A stretch of DNA of 47,735 bases, taken from Thiotrichales bacterium. GTDB lineage: Bacteria; Pseudomonadota; Gammaproteobacteria; Thiomicrospirales; Thiomicrospiraceae. This document shows, piece after piece, positions 33,664 to 41,281 of the stretch. The position numbers were made by a program, and so were the translations under genes. The notes beneath the pieces are model-generated. The model worked only from the letters and a program-made list of their open reading frames with translations. It did no database searches and had not been told where the DNA came from. Numbering within the stretch: the stretch's first letter is position 1; every line of letters starts with the position of its first letter. The stretch lies in NCBI GenBank assembly GCA_016936535.1, contig JAFGXP010000007.1, forward strand, positions 1 to 47,735, in the 5' to 3' direction.

Positions 33664-34485
33664 TTAGCGATTGAGAGAGACCTCCAGCGGCAATTGATAT
33701 AACTCTCGAAGGTCGGCGGCTTGCAAGATTGCTTTAGGGTCACCTTGCTTTAGAATTTTACCGTTTAGGAAGGTGAGTGCACGTGTGGCGGCGTTGAGAG
33801 CATGCTCCGGATGGTGGGTAGTAAACAGCACGCTGCGTCCATTTTGTTTGAGTTGTTCAATCTTGTCCAATAGCTTAAGTTGATTGCCGTAATCTAATCC
33901 ATTGGTGGGTTCGTCCATTAAGATTAAGCGTGTGTTTTGTGCAAAGGCGCGTGCAATCAATACCATCTGTCGTTGCCCTCCAGACAATTCGGTATAAGGA
34001 CGATGTGCTAAAGCCTCTATTCCTAACCATTCGAGTGCGGCCAACGCTTGCTGTTGTTTATTCGGTGAGGCTTCGATCCAAGAGGCCCGAGGACCTTGCA
34101 GTGCCATCAGCACCATTTGCAGTGCCGAATAGCCAAAAGCTTGTTTGTGATACTGGGGCACATAACTGATTTTTTGTGCAAGGGTTTGCGCGTCAAGTTG
34201 AACTCGATTGACTCCGTCCAGATGAATTTGCCCAGTCTGCACAGGATGTAAACCAAGTAATGTGCGCAATAGCGTGGTTTTTCCACAGCCATTTGGACCC
34301 AGTAACGCGACTACTTCTCCAGCGTGAATCTCAAGATCAATCCCAGAAAAAACAGGGTTTTGGCCATGTCCAGCGCACAGTCCATGGGCGCTTAATAATG
34401 GCTGATTTTGGTGAGTTTCTACATCAGGTAAAGAGCGTGTTTGAGTGCGGTACAGCGGCGTATATTTAAAAAGTTGGGCGAACAT
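33664..34485 (-). CDS. FecE-type ABC transporter ATP-binding protein (orphan partner of the distant permease)
   Basis: About 273 residues. Walker A GPNGCGKTTLL, Q-loop YVPQYHKQAF, signature ELSGGQRQMV, Walker B LILMDEPTNGLDYG, H-loop TTHHPEH. This ATPase class serves iron-siderophore, B12, haem and MolBC-type molybdate importers. No permease is adjacent; the only FecCD permease in the window (40223-41281) lacks an ATPase, so the two probably work together. It follows the mop gene but a terminator separates them, and a perfect 14-base-arm palindrome sits 5 bases before its ATG, so it probably has its own controlled promoter. ATG 34485 is used; TTG 34506 would lie inside the palindrome. Confidence 0.87.
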   Translation of the reverse strand: MFAQLFKYTPLYRTQTRSLPDVETHQNQPLLSAHGLCAGHGQNPVFSGIDLEIHAGEVVALLGPNGCGKTTLLRTLLGLHPVQTGQIHLDGVNRVQLDAQTLAQKISYVPQYHKQAFGYSALQMVLMALQGPRASWIEASPNKQQQALAALEWLGIEALAHRPYTELSGGQRQMVLIARAFAQNTRLILMDEPTNGLDYGNQLKLLDKIEQLKQNGRSVLFTTHHPEHALNAATRALTFLNGKILKQGDPKAILQAADLRELYQLPLEVSLNR

Positions 34486-34489
34486 AACT

Positions 34490-34521
34490 CTATCATTATT
34501 TACCAAAGTAAATAATGATAG
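34490..34521. promoter_or_regulatory. Perfect palindrome upstream of the ABC ATPase gene, probable operator
   Basis: Arms CTATCATTATTTAC (34490-34503) and GTAAATAATGATAG (34508-34521) with a 4-base centre CAAA. The central TACCAAAGTAAA recurs exactly in the promoter region of the TonB receptor operon. It has no G+C-rich stem and no T run, so it is more likely a protein-binding site than a terminator, although as RNA it could also mask the ribosome site. Confidence 0.65.
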
Positions 34522-34524
34522 GAT

Positions 34525-34556
34525 AAAAAAAACCCGAAAGCAATTCGGGCTTTTTT
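34525..34556 (-). terminator. Terminator of mop
   Basis: Stem CCCGAA / TTCGGG (34533-34538 and 34544-34549) flanked by A and T runs. On the minus strand it ends in a run of T. It lies 17 bases past the mop stop. Confidence 0.8.
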
Positions 34557-34572
34557 ATTAAGATCGGAATGA

Positions 34573-34782
34573 TTAGTCCACGGCAACCATGACATTTGAG
34601 GCTTTGATTACGGCATAAGCAGTTTTCCCGACAGCCAGTTCTAAAGCGTGGGCGGAGCTTTTGGTAATGATTGAGATCAGTTCAACGCCAGGTGCAATTT
34701 CAATCACGACTTCTGTGTTGATTGCGCCTTCGTGAATGGCTTTAATTGTTCCCTTAACTTGATTACGTGCGCTGAATTTCAT
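34573..34782 (-). CDS. mop: Mop: single TOBE-domain molybdate/tungstate-binding protein
   Basis: 69 residues: SARNQVKGTIKAIHEGAINTEV, then VELISIITKSSAHALELAVGKTAYAVIKASNVMVAVD. This is the complete molbindin fold; such proteins form hexamers that store molybdate or tungstate in the cytoplasm. AAAGGAT precedes the ATG. It stands just upstream of the ABC ATPase gene, which is the main reason to suspect that the split transporter handles an oxyanion. The ModE-like regulator at 4710-5174 lacks exactly this domain, though a direct partnership is only speculation. Confidence 0.9.
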   Translation of the reverse strand: MKFSARNQVKGTIKAIHEGAINTEVVIEIAPGVELISIITKSSAHALELAVGKTAYAVIKASNVMVAVD

Positions 34783-34960
34783 TTTTTATCCTTTCTTTTT
34801 AATGGCATCTAAGCCATGGTCTCGATGTGAATCTGAATAAATATAACATTAAGGCCATATGTGGCTAAGTATATAGAAAGAAATACAATATCGTGTATTT
34901 CTGTTTGGTATTAAACGTTTAATAGAAAAAAACATCAATACATAGCGCTAATGGAAAATA
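34783..34960. promoter_or_regulatory. mop upstream region with two palindromes
   Basis: No gene is credible here. It holds AGAAATACA-N6-TGTATTTCT (34879-34902, 9-base arms) and a perfect 16-base palindrome TATTAAACGTTTAATA (34909-34924). Between and overlapping them, on the minus strand, TACCAAA (34910-34904) repeats the start of the motif found at the ATPase and TonB promoters. A small ATGGC / GCCAT hairpin lies in the leader near 34802-34817. Probable operator sites for mop; the regulator is unknown. Confidence 0.5.
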
Positions 34961-34967
34961 GAAAAAG

Positions 34968-35001
34968 GCTGTAGAGGGAAACAACGAAAGCCCCCTACAG
35001 C
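34968..35001 (-). terminator. Terminator of the sox-dsrE transcript
   Basis: Arms GCTGTAGAGGG (34968-34978) and CCCCCTACAGC (34991-35001) with one mismatch and a 12-base loop, followed on the minus strand by CCTTTTTCTATTTT. It lies about 120 bases past the dsrE-like stop. Confidence 0.65.
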
Positions 35002-35122
35002 AAACAGACTGAAAAACAGAATGCTATCGATTTTTGCGAAGAACCTTTGGAGTTCGAACGATAGCGCTCTTTTTTTCAAGTGTGATGAGTGGCAATACAT
35101 GGAAATAAATAACGATAAAAAA

Positions 35123-35599
35123 CTATTGAATTTTCAAATAAGCGCTGCCCTCTTTTTGCAATTTTGCCAAGTGAACGACCCCAGAAGGAACCGTTTCCAC
35201 CCCAGGATAAAGGTCTGCTTCGGATAAACCAAAATCCTTAAGCGTATTTGCGCAAACCGCGAGCTTGACTCCTTTTGTGCGTTGTAAGTTCAGCAGACGA
35301 TCATGCAACTCTTTGCGTCGCTCATTAAGACGAGCATCGGTACCGGCCTTAGCCGAGTCTGTTACAAAACGTGCACCCAAGCCAACAAATACAATGCTCA
35401 AATCGTATTCACTGAGGGCATTTTCATATTCGATCAACATATTGTTGACAGAAGTCAGTGTGGCCGAGAAACGGTCTGCTTCCGCAAAATCAACATGATA
35501 GGCGACCTGTTCCAGTTCATTCGCTAAGACCGAAGAACTGACAAGCGGCAAGGCAAAGACCGAACACAGGCCAATAATGGCTAGGGATTTGTTTAACAT
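35123..35599 (-). CDS. Periplasmic DsrE-family protein of the sox cluster
   Basis: 158 residues with a signal peptide (1-26, ending SVLANE). The DsrE/DsrF-like fold is suggested by AYHVDFAEADRFSATLTSVNNML, then DLSIVFVGLGARFVT, and VKLAVCANTLKDFGLSEADL with a single cysteine, ending SGVVHLAKLQKEGSAYLKIQ. Relatives bind or carry sulfane sulfur or are small periplasmic proteins of unknown role. It is last in soxA-soxX-soxH-dsrE. GGAGG precedes the ATG. A sulfur-handling role is inferred from the neighbours. Confidence 0.82.
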   Translation of the reverse strand: MLNKSLAIIGLCSVFALPLVSSSVLANELEQVAYHVDFAEADRFSATLTSVNNMLIEYENALSEYDLSIVFVGLGARFVTDSAKAGTDARLNERRKELHDRLLNLQRTKGVKLAVCANTLKDFGLSEADLYPGVETVPSGVVHLAKLQKEGSAYLKIQ

Positions 35600-35652
35600 G
35601 AGCTGTTTTCCTCCGATGAGTTTGTTAACAGACTAGAACCCGTCTTTATTGC

Positions 35653-36678
35653 TCAAAAAGCATCCATTTCAGCTTGCGTATAAGCAATACTGACAAACTT
35701 GCCAAACTCTTCAAAACCGGCAATCGACTTTGCGTGCTGGTGAATGCGCGGGTCTTTCAGAGCTAATTCTTTGGTTTGTGAAATATCTAAGCCTTCGGCA
35801 ACGCCTTTGACTGCGTTGTCGTAAATGCCATTCATAATGTCTTGATAGGCTTGTAACAGTTCGCCTTTGCCGGGTTTTCCATGTCCTGGTAAAAGCAGGT
35901 GTTCCGGCATTTCGGTTTGAATAATATTCAGGGTTTTGATGTAACCTTTGAATGAAGTCTCACTGGGATTGCCAATCCGTTTTTCCATAATGACATCGCC
36001 AACATATAGGGCTTTATCGTTGACGATCTCAATCATAATATCGACAGGGGAGTGGGCTTGACCGTAGCTATGAACTTTTAATTGAACGCCGCCAAAATCA
36101 AAAATCTGGCCATGCGTCACGCCCTCGGTGGGGGCGACCACTTGCGTTCCTTTTACAGCACCCTCTGTGGCTTTCATCATCTGCTCAAGCCATTCAGCAC
36201 CCACGGCATTTTCAATGGCGATTTTGGCATCGGGGTGGGCATAAATGGGGGCCTCGGGAAATGCTGTTTTAAAGGCGCCATTGCCTAACCAATGATCGCC
36301 GTGATAATGGCTGTTAAAAACGGCAATTACGGGTTGATTAAATTGTTTTTTGATAGCACGAAGTGCCATCTCACCGATGTGAACCGACGTTCCTGTATCC
36401 AGAACCACAATGCCTTTTGGGGTTTTGACAAAGTAAATATTGGCAAAGAACCCCTGATTTTCATGGGTTGGCCAAGCGCCACGGGCCGCCAGCAGATACA
36501 GATGTTCGGTGATTTTCTGGGGTGTTGCATCGGCCACTTTTAGGGAGTCAACCCCAGCATAGGCCGCGTTAAAGGGCAGGTTGGTACAAAGGGTTGCTAG
36601 TGCCGTCACGCCAAAAAGACGTTTGAGAAGGTCACGTCGAACATGGTCAATACGTTGTTGGGTATTACTTAATTGCAT
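35653..36678 (-). CDS. soxH: SoxH-like metallo-beta-lactamase-fold hydrolase, Tat-exported
   Basis: 341 residues. A twin-arginine-like signal (RRDLLKRLFGVTAL, residues 14-27) is followed by the MBL domain. Metal motif NSHYHGDHWLGN (HxHxDH, about 143-150), HSYGQAHSPVD, YVGDVIMEKR and LLPGHGKP supply further ligands. SoxH and related quinoprotein-relay MBL proteins occur in sox clusters; their reaction is unresolved, although thiol or persulfide hydrolysis is suggested by other MBL families. It lies between soxX and the dsrE-like gene with short gaps (38 and 53 bases), so it is in the same operon. Confidence 0.83.
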   Translation of the reverse strand: MQLSNTQQRIDHVRRDLLKRLFGVTALATLCTNLPFNAAYAGVDSLKVADATPQKITEHLYLLAARGAWPTHENQGFFANIYFVKTPKGIVVLDTGTSVHIGEMALRAIKKQFNQPVIAVFNSHYHGDHWLGNGAFKTAFPEAPIYAHPDAKIAIENAVGAEWLEQMMKATEGAVKGTQVVAPTEGVTHGQIFDFGGVQLKVHSYGQAHSPVDIMIEIVNDKALYVGDVIMEKRIGNPSETSFKGYIKTLNIIQTEMPEHLLLPGHGKPGKGELLQAYQDIMNGIYDNAVKGVAEGLDISQTKELALKDPRIHQHAKSIAGFEEFGKFVSIAYTQAEMDAF

Positions 36679-36716
36679 CGCATTTCTCTTTTATCAATCA
36701 AGATCTTGTTAAGGGA

Positions 36717-37445
36717 TTAAGGGTGGCTCAGTTTTTTGACTTCGCCATCTACTTTGGGATTGTTCACCGGTGACTTAGGGTCTAACAAAAAAGCGGTAAT
36801 GTCAGCAACCTGTTCTGCGGTCAGCAGATGGCCTTCCCCACTGCCGAAACGAGGCATCAACGAGCAAGGGTTATAGGCTTTGGCATTAAAAATGTATTCA
36901 TAAGTGTATTTTTGTATGGCGGCACTTTGGCCTCGCAGCTTGCCATAGTTGGTCAAGCTTGGCCCCATATTGCCATGCTGTGGAAAGTTGGGATCTACTG
37001 CATGGCAAGCGTAACAGTTGGCGCCATTTGGTTTGCTTGGGTCATCGGCATCAACAAACCCCGGAAAGCCAATTCGGCCACCGTGCGCACCCTCAACCCA
37101 CATTTGTCCTTTCTGCCAATCTCCCATGTATTGGCCATCTTTTGGCAAGGTGATATTGGCTTTTTCAAGTTTGCGGATGGCATTGGCTTGTTCGATTGAG
37201 GGCTTATCCAAGGTTTGGTTACAGATTTTTAGGGTTGGATCGGTAAAACGTTTCCATTCATCTGGATGGTTGACCAGAAAACTGCTTTTTACCGCTTCGA
37301 GAAATTTCGCTTCGCTCACGGCTTTACCGCGATCCAGATTGTCGTCATTTGCCGCAACCGGTAGGCTGATGCCTGCCAAACACAGGCTGGTGGAAAGTCC
37401 AATCAAGATGGGACGAAATGAATATTGGCAAAAATTGAATTGCAT
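36717..37445 (-). CDS. soxX: Thiosulfate-oxidising cytochrome subunit SoxX
   Basis: 242 residues with a signal peptide (about 1-32, ending LPVAAND). The haem-binding motif is NCYACHAVDP (about 144-148) and the distal ligand methionine is in NPCSLMPRFGSGE, close to the SoxX pattern with GPSLTNYGKLRG between. The region before the haem (about 33-135) is longer than in short SoxX proteins and contains an extra cysteine (LKICNQT) that could pair with the one in NPC. SoxAX couples thiosulfate to SoxYZ and takes up two electrons. 45 bases downstream of soxA. Confidence 0.92.
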   Translation of the reverse strand: MQFNFCQYSFRPILIGLSTSLCLAGISLPVAANDDNLDRGKAVSEAKFLEAVKSSFLVNHPDEWKRFTDPTLKICNQTLDKPSIEQANAIRKLEKANITLPKDGQYMGDWQKGQMWVEGAHGGRIGFPGFVDADDPSKPNGANCYACHAVDPNFPQHGNMGPSLTNYGKLRGQSAAIQKYTYEYIFNAKAYNPCSLMPRFGSGEGHLLTAEQVADITAFLLDPKSPVNNPKVDGEVKKLSHP

Positions 37446-37490
37446 AAAAGTCTCTTTCGATTCATTACATTTAAAAGGGTGATAACGCCG

Positions 37491-38378
37491 CTAAGCTCGA
37501 GGTTTAATGCCCGGTACAGCGATTTTCTCGTCGCTTTCTGACGCCTTTTTCACTTGATACAAAATCAGCGCAGCATCGATTTCGGAGCCGGTTTTCAACC
37601 AAGGTAAGCGCATTGCTAATAGACAGCGCTCGTTACGCCACCATTGTGTGCGAACATTGCCATCTTTATTTACATAGGCTGGAAACGCTCCCATGACTTT
37701 ACCGGCGCGTTCGGGATCGGTCATAACTGGCAGTTCTACGCCCCGTAACACTCGGCCGGGTACAGCGTGACAGTGCGCACAAGAGAGGTCCATCGCTCCC
37801 ATTCGATGCCAAAAAGTTTTTTTTCCAAGTTCATAAGCGTGCTGTTCTTTGGGATGATCCAGTGCGATTTGAAATGGCATTTCACTCGATTTAGATGCGA
37901 CAAACGTCGCCAATTGCGCTAAAGGTGAGACGCGATTGTCCTCTTCGGCCGCATTCAAATAATGGATGTTTAAATACTGCTCTTGAATTTGCTTATCGTC
38001 TAAACCTTGTAGGGTTTTCATGCAGGTCATTAAGCGTCCCTCTAAGCTTTCAACGCGATCGGTATCGCTGAAATAGCGCGGCATTTGGGCGTAAGCGCCT
38101 TCTAAAACGCCAGGACCTAAGCCAAAATCACACTTCTCCAGACTGGCATTTTTAGGCCCCGCTTTTTTAAAGAAAAGGTCTTCGCCATCATCCACCCAAA
38201 ACTCTCCTGGATTCCCGTCGGCAAGTGCATCCCGGTAAGCGGAGAATTTTGCATCATCGGATGCTTGGGCAAACCCTGTGACAACCGTGGTTGAGCATAA
38301 AAAAACCAACCAAGCCTTGCGGTGGGTTGATGCCAACCCTTTCGGCGAAGGACTGGCAGATTTTGACCGTGTTTTCAT
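37491..38378 (-). CDS. soxA: L-cysteine S-thiosulfotransferase subunit SoxA (monohaem)
   Basis: 295 residues, signal region about 20-40 (ending GFAQAS). Only one haem motif is present, CAHCH in DLSCAHCHAVPGRVL. The N-terminal haem of dihaem SoxA is missing, while the disulfide-forming cysteines EKCDF and MTCMK remain. The active-site cysteine is in NERCLLAMRLPW, which carries the persulfide. SoxAX joins thiosulfate to SoxYZ in the periplasm. AAGGAG precedes the ATG. First gene of soxA-soxX-soxH-dsrE; a sigma-54-like promoter and repeats lie upstream, next to a sigma-54 activator gene. soxYZ, soxB and soxCD are not in this window. Confidence 0.94.
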   Translation of the reverse strand: MKTRSKSASPSPKGLASTHRKAWLVFLCSTTVVTGFAQASDDAKFSAYRDALADGNPGEFWVDDGEDLFFKKAGPKNASLEKCDFGLGPGVLEGAYAQMPRYFSDTDRVESLEGRLMTCMKTLQGLDDKQIQEQYLNIHYLNAAEEDNRVSPLAQLATFVASKSSEMPFQIALDHPKEQHAYELGKKTFWHRMGAMDLSCAHCHAVPGRVLRGVELPVMTDPERAGKVMGAFPAYVNKDGNVRTQWWRNERCLLAMRLPWLKTGSEIDAALILYQVKKASESDEKIAVPGIKPRA

Positions 38379-38431
38379 CGATTTCTCCTTCTAAATTCAA
38401 TCGTTATTTCTTTGATTACATAACGAATAAA

Positions 38432-38447
38432 CCAAGAGATATGCCAA
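38432..38447 (-). promoter_or_regulatory. Possible sigma-54 promoter of soxA
   Basis: On the minus strand TTGGCATATCTCTTGG has GG and the -12 TTG at the right spacing for -24/-12 (consensus TGGCAC-N5-TTGC), but the -12 C is G. The predicted start near 38421 gives a leader of about 43 bases. The adjacent sigma-54 activator gene supports it; the imperfect -12 weakens it. Confidence 0.4.
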
Positions 38448-38599
38448 GTTTGTCGATTGATGTAATTGAACAATCAATTAAATTAAATAAATCTTTAATA
38501 ACAATGGGTTATGTATGATTTTCTGTAGGTTTTTTATCTCGCTACAGTGACTTGGTTCGGGCTTAAATCAGCCGATTCATTTCGGCTACACTGGCAAAA
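38448..38599. other. soxA upstream spacer
   Basis: AT-rich intergenic DNA between the putative soxA promoter and the repeat cluster. No gene or clear site seen; consistent with DNA looped between an activator site and a sigma-54 promoter. Confidence 0.3.
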
Positions 38600-38640
38600 T
38601 GCAATTGGAATTGCAGATTGCAATCGTCGTTTTGCAATCG
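38600..38640. repeat. Cluster of TTGCAA-type palindromes, possible activator sites
   Basis: TGCAATT-GG-AATTGCA (38600-38615), the perfect palindrome GATTGCAATC (38616-38625) and a further TTGCAATCG (38632-38640) follow one another. They lie about 160-200 bases upstream of the possible soxA -24/-12 element, a usual distance for binding sites of sigma-54 activators. Confidence 0.45.
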
Positions 38641-38649
38641 GCTAGAAAA

Positions 38650-38669
38650 AAGCCCACAAAAGTGGGCTT
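38650..38669 (-). terminator. Terminator of the sigma-54 activator gene
   Basis: AAGCCCAC / GTGGGCTT with loop AAAA, followed on the minus strand by TTTTTCTAGC. A 15-base unit TGGGCTTAAAAAAGA is repeated in tandem at 38663-38692, overlapping it. Confidence 0.65.
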
Positions 38670-38746
38670 AAAAAAGATGGGCTTAAAAAAGATGAGTGCA
38701 TAAAATGAGCGAGGGCTTGCAGCGCTAAAATCCAATGAATTATTCC

Positions 38747-40129
38747 TTAATTTGATGCTGGACGAAGCAATTTCATTTTTCGCCATAAGGTGCTCGGATC
38801 GATGCCCAAGGCCTGCGCCGCTTTCTGTTTATTGCCGGCAAATTTTTGCAAACTGTATTCAATCCATAAACATTCCACCTCTTGTAGCGTGGCGTGTTCT
38901 GGAAAAAAAGGGTGCGCATCAAGAGGGCGATTAGGTAATTGGATCGCGGTGTTGAAGAGTTCATTGGGTAAATCGGTTACCTCAACGCGTTTTGATTGGC
39001 AGCTCAGCAGAATGCGTTGAACAACATTTTCGAGTTCGCGGATATTGCCTGGCCAAGGATATTTCAATAGCGCATCCAGTACCCCAGGACCACAAGACTC
39101 AACGGACTTTCCCAGTTTTGGGGCATGTTTGAAAATAAAGCGCGCAGCAAGGTGTGAAATATCTTCCAGACGCTCGCGCAGTGGAGGTATTTCAATAGGA
39201 AAAACATGGAGTCGAAAATAAAGGTCTTCGCGAAATGTACCCTCATCCACCAGTTGGCGTAAGGGTTGGTTGGTGGCAAAAATCAGCCGGACATCAACCT
39301 TTACCTCGCTGCGGGCACCCACTCTGAGCAGCGTTCGTTCTTGAATAAATTGCAGCAAGCGGACTTGTAATTCAGCCGAGGCACTGTTGATTTCGTCCAA
39401 GAAGAGCGTGCCGCCATGCGCGGCTTCAAGCAGCCCCGCTTTGCGCTGTGTGGCTCCAGTAAAAGCCCCTTTTTCATAGCCAAACAGTTCGGACTCAAGA
39501 AGTGTCGGGCTTAAAGCGCCGCAATTGACGGTAAGAAAAGGCCCTTCTTTACGTTCACTGTGTTGATGGACATAGCTGGCCAAAACATTTTTACCCGTGC
39601 CCGTCTCACCAATAAGAAGTACAGGAAGCTCGGTGTGTTGAATCTTTTGCAGTTGGTGTAAAGTGTGGCGCATCGCTGGACTCTCGGCAACCGGATGGTC
39701 TGGGTGAGTCTGCGTGTTCAGCGCTTGTTGATAAAAGCGATTGCGGTGTTCAATAAAGCGCACGAGGCGTTGCAAGCTCTGCTCTAGTTCATTTGGATTG
39801 AATGGCTCGAACACTACATCAAAAGCTCCTTGAGTAAAGGCTTGTGCCACAAGTCTGGCTTGGTTTTCGGCCATAATAAACAGCTGCAAAAGCGCGGGGT
39901 TTGATTGAGTCAGCTCGCCGCCCAAATGAAAGAGGGGTCCCCCGAAGGAATCATTCTCCAGGAAGACGGCATCGGCGGATTTCAGTTGTGCTTTTTCAAA
40001 CCGAAGGCGCTGTAACAGGTAAGCGCTGTTGGGATAGGCGATGAACTGAAGGTGTGAGGCCACTGAGCAATTTTGCAGCCTGTTCAGTATTCGTTCCGGA
40101 ACAATTAGTGTGATTTTGTCTTGCGTCAT
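38747..40129 (-). CDS. Sigma-54-dependent transcriptional activator with degenerate receiver-like domain
   Basis: About 460 residues from MTQDKITLIVPERIL. Residues 1-130 look like a worn receiver domain: VFLEND and FDVVFEPFNPNELEQSL keep its shape, but the usual KP lysine is Glu and no clear phospho-aspartate is seen. The AAA+ domain has Walker A GETGTGKN (174-181), the sigma-54 contact loop GAFTGA (221-226), Walker B GGTLFLDE and the arginine region FREDLYFRL. A Fis-type helix-turn-helix ends the protein (NKQKAAQALGIDPSTLWRKM). AGGA precedes ATG 40129. Located directly upstream of soxA, its most likely target. It starts 94 bases after the permease gene with no clear terminator, so read-through is possible. 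Confidence 0.87.
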   Translation of the reverse strand: MTQDKITLIVPERILNRLQNCSVASHLQFIAYPNSAYLLQRLRFEKAQLKSADAVFLENDSFGGPLFHLGGELTQSNPALLQLFIMAENQARLVAQAFTQGAFDVVFEPFNPNELEQSLQRLVRFIEHRNRFYQQALNTQTHPDHPVAESPAMRHTLHQLQKIQHTELPVLLIGETGTGKNVLASYVHQHSERKEGPFLTVNCGALSPTLLESELFGYEKGAFTGATQRKAGLLEAAHGGTLFLDEINSASAELQVRLLQFIQERTLLRVGARSEVKVDVRLIFATNQPLRQLVDEGTFREDLYFRLHVFPIEIPPLRERLEDISHLAARFIFKHAPKLGKSVESCGPGVLDALLKYPWPGNIRELENVVQRILLSCQSKRVEVTDLPNELFNTAIQLPNRPLDAHPFFPEHATLQEVECLWIEYSLQKFAGNKQKAAQALGIDPSTLWRKMKLLRPASN

Positions 40130-40222
40130 TACGGTCCTAAAAGTAAAAAACGATTTCATTATTTCTTTTTGGCTATAACGAGTAAGGCCAAGCGCCAAGT
40201 GTCGCATCCTTTTAAAGGCGAA

Positions 40223-41281
40223 TTACGTGTGCCAGCCCTTTTTGGCGTGTTTAAGCGCCCAAGCAAAGACGGGCAGTCCAATCAAAGCAGTCAGAATTCC
40301 GAGCGGAATTTCAATGCTAAGCGCTAGGCGCGCAAGGTTATCAACCAACAACAGGTAGCTTGCGCCTAGCAGTGCGGAAGCGGGCAGAAGCAAGCGATTG
40401 TCCGCCCCGAGTAAGAGGCGAGCAATGTGTGGAATCACCAATCCCACCCAGCCAATCATTCCGCCCAAGGTAACGGTTAACGCACTTAAAAAAGTCGCGA
40501 TGAGAATAATAATAAGACGTTTTTGTTCGACTTGAATGCCCAGACTGCGTGCCTCATCATCGCCTAAACTGAGGACATTCAAGACATGACCTTGAATGCT
40601 GATTAATAAGATGCCCAATAAAACAAAAGGCACTAACCAATACAGAAGGTCGCCACTAACATTGGCCAGAGAGCCCATCAACCAATAGGTGATTGCCGGC
40701 AGTTTGCTGTAAGGATCGGCCACATATTTAATCACTGAAAGCAGAGCTGCAAAAAGAGCGCCAGTAATCATTCCCCCCAAAACCAAAATGATCATGTTCT
40801 GTTTGAGCTCTCCTTTGGCCAGCAACATTGCCATGCCGACCGCCGCCAACCCAAAGACAAAAGTCAGTGCCTGCATAACCCACAGCTGGTCAGAAAGCAA
40901 AATGCCAAGCGAGGCGCCAAAGGCGGCTCCCGAAAGCACACCTAAGATTCCGGGCGACACCAATGGGTTCATAAACAACGCCTGAAAGGCGGCGCCGCTA
41001 ATCGCCAAGGAAGCGCCAATCAGCATGGCAGCAAGAACTCTGGGCAGACGAACATCCCATAAAATACTCATCAAAACAGGATTCGCTTCTCCTGAAAGAA
41101 TGCCAACGGCTTTTAAGAGCTCCGCTAAAGTGCCCAATGGCGCAAAGTCATAACGCCCTAAACTTAAAGAGAGCAGCATGAGGCCAAGCAGCAGCAAGCT
41201 GAGTAACAGCAAAACCTGTCCGGCACTGAAGTAGTTCAGTAAAAGCGGTTGCGTTTTTGAAGGCGATGTTTTAAGCGGCAT
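40223..41281 (-). CDS. FecCD-family ABC transporter permease
   Basis: About 352 residues from MPLKTSPSKTQP. Nine or ten hydrophobic segments in the BtuC/FecCD pattern: SILWDVRLPRVLAAMLIGASLAISGAAFQALFMNPLVSPGILGVLSGAAFG, ITYWLMGSL, LNVLSLGDDEARSLG (the ATPase-coupling loop) and GMIGWVGLVIPHIARLLLGADNR. It imports a chelated metal, cobalamin or oxyanion from a periplasmic binding protein. The start overlaps the end of the monooxygenase gene by 11 bases. Last gene of the TonB-receptor operon; its ATPase is not here but probably the one at 33664-34485. Confidence 0.92.
   Translation of the reverse strand: MPLKTSPSKTQPLLLNYFSAGQVLLLLSLLLLGLMLLSLSLGRYDFAPLGTLAELLKAVGILSGEANPVLMSILWDVRLPRVLAAMLIGASLAISGAAFQALFMNPLVSPGILGVLSGAAFGASLGILLSDQLWVMQALTFVFGLAAVGMAMLLAKGELKQNMIILVLGGMITGALFAALLSVIKYVADPYSKLPAITYWLMGSLANVSGDLLYWLVPFVLLGILLISIQGHVLNVLSLGDDEARSLGIQVEQKRLIIILIATFLSALTVTLGGMIGWVGLVIPHIARLLLGADNRLLLPASALLGASYLLLVDNLARLALSIEIPLGILTALIGLPVFAWALKHAKKGWHT

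Noticed and set aside
34783-34960. Molybdenum-cofactor riboswitch upstream of mop
   Set aside because: I could not fold the region into the conserved Moco motif; only short palindromes and one small hairpin are evident.
38663-38692. Tandem 15-base repeat TGGGCTTAAAAAAGA x2
   Set aside because: It overlaps the terminator of the activator gene and looks like a local duplication; two copies do not make a repeat array.
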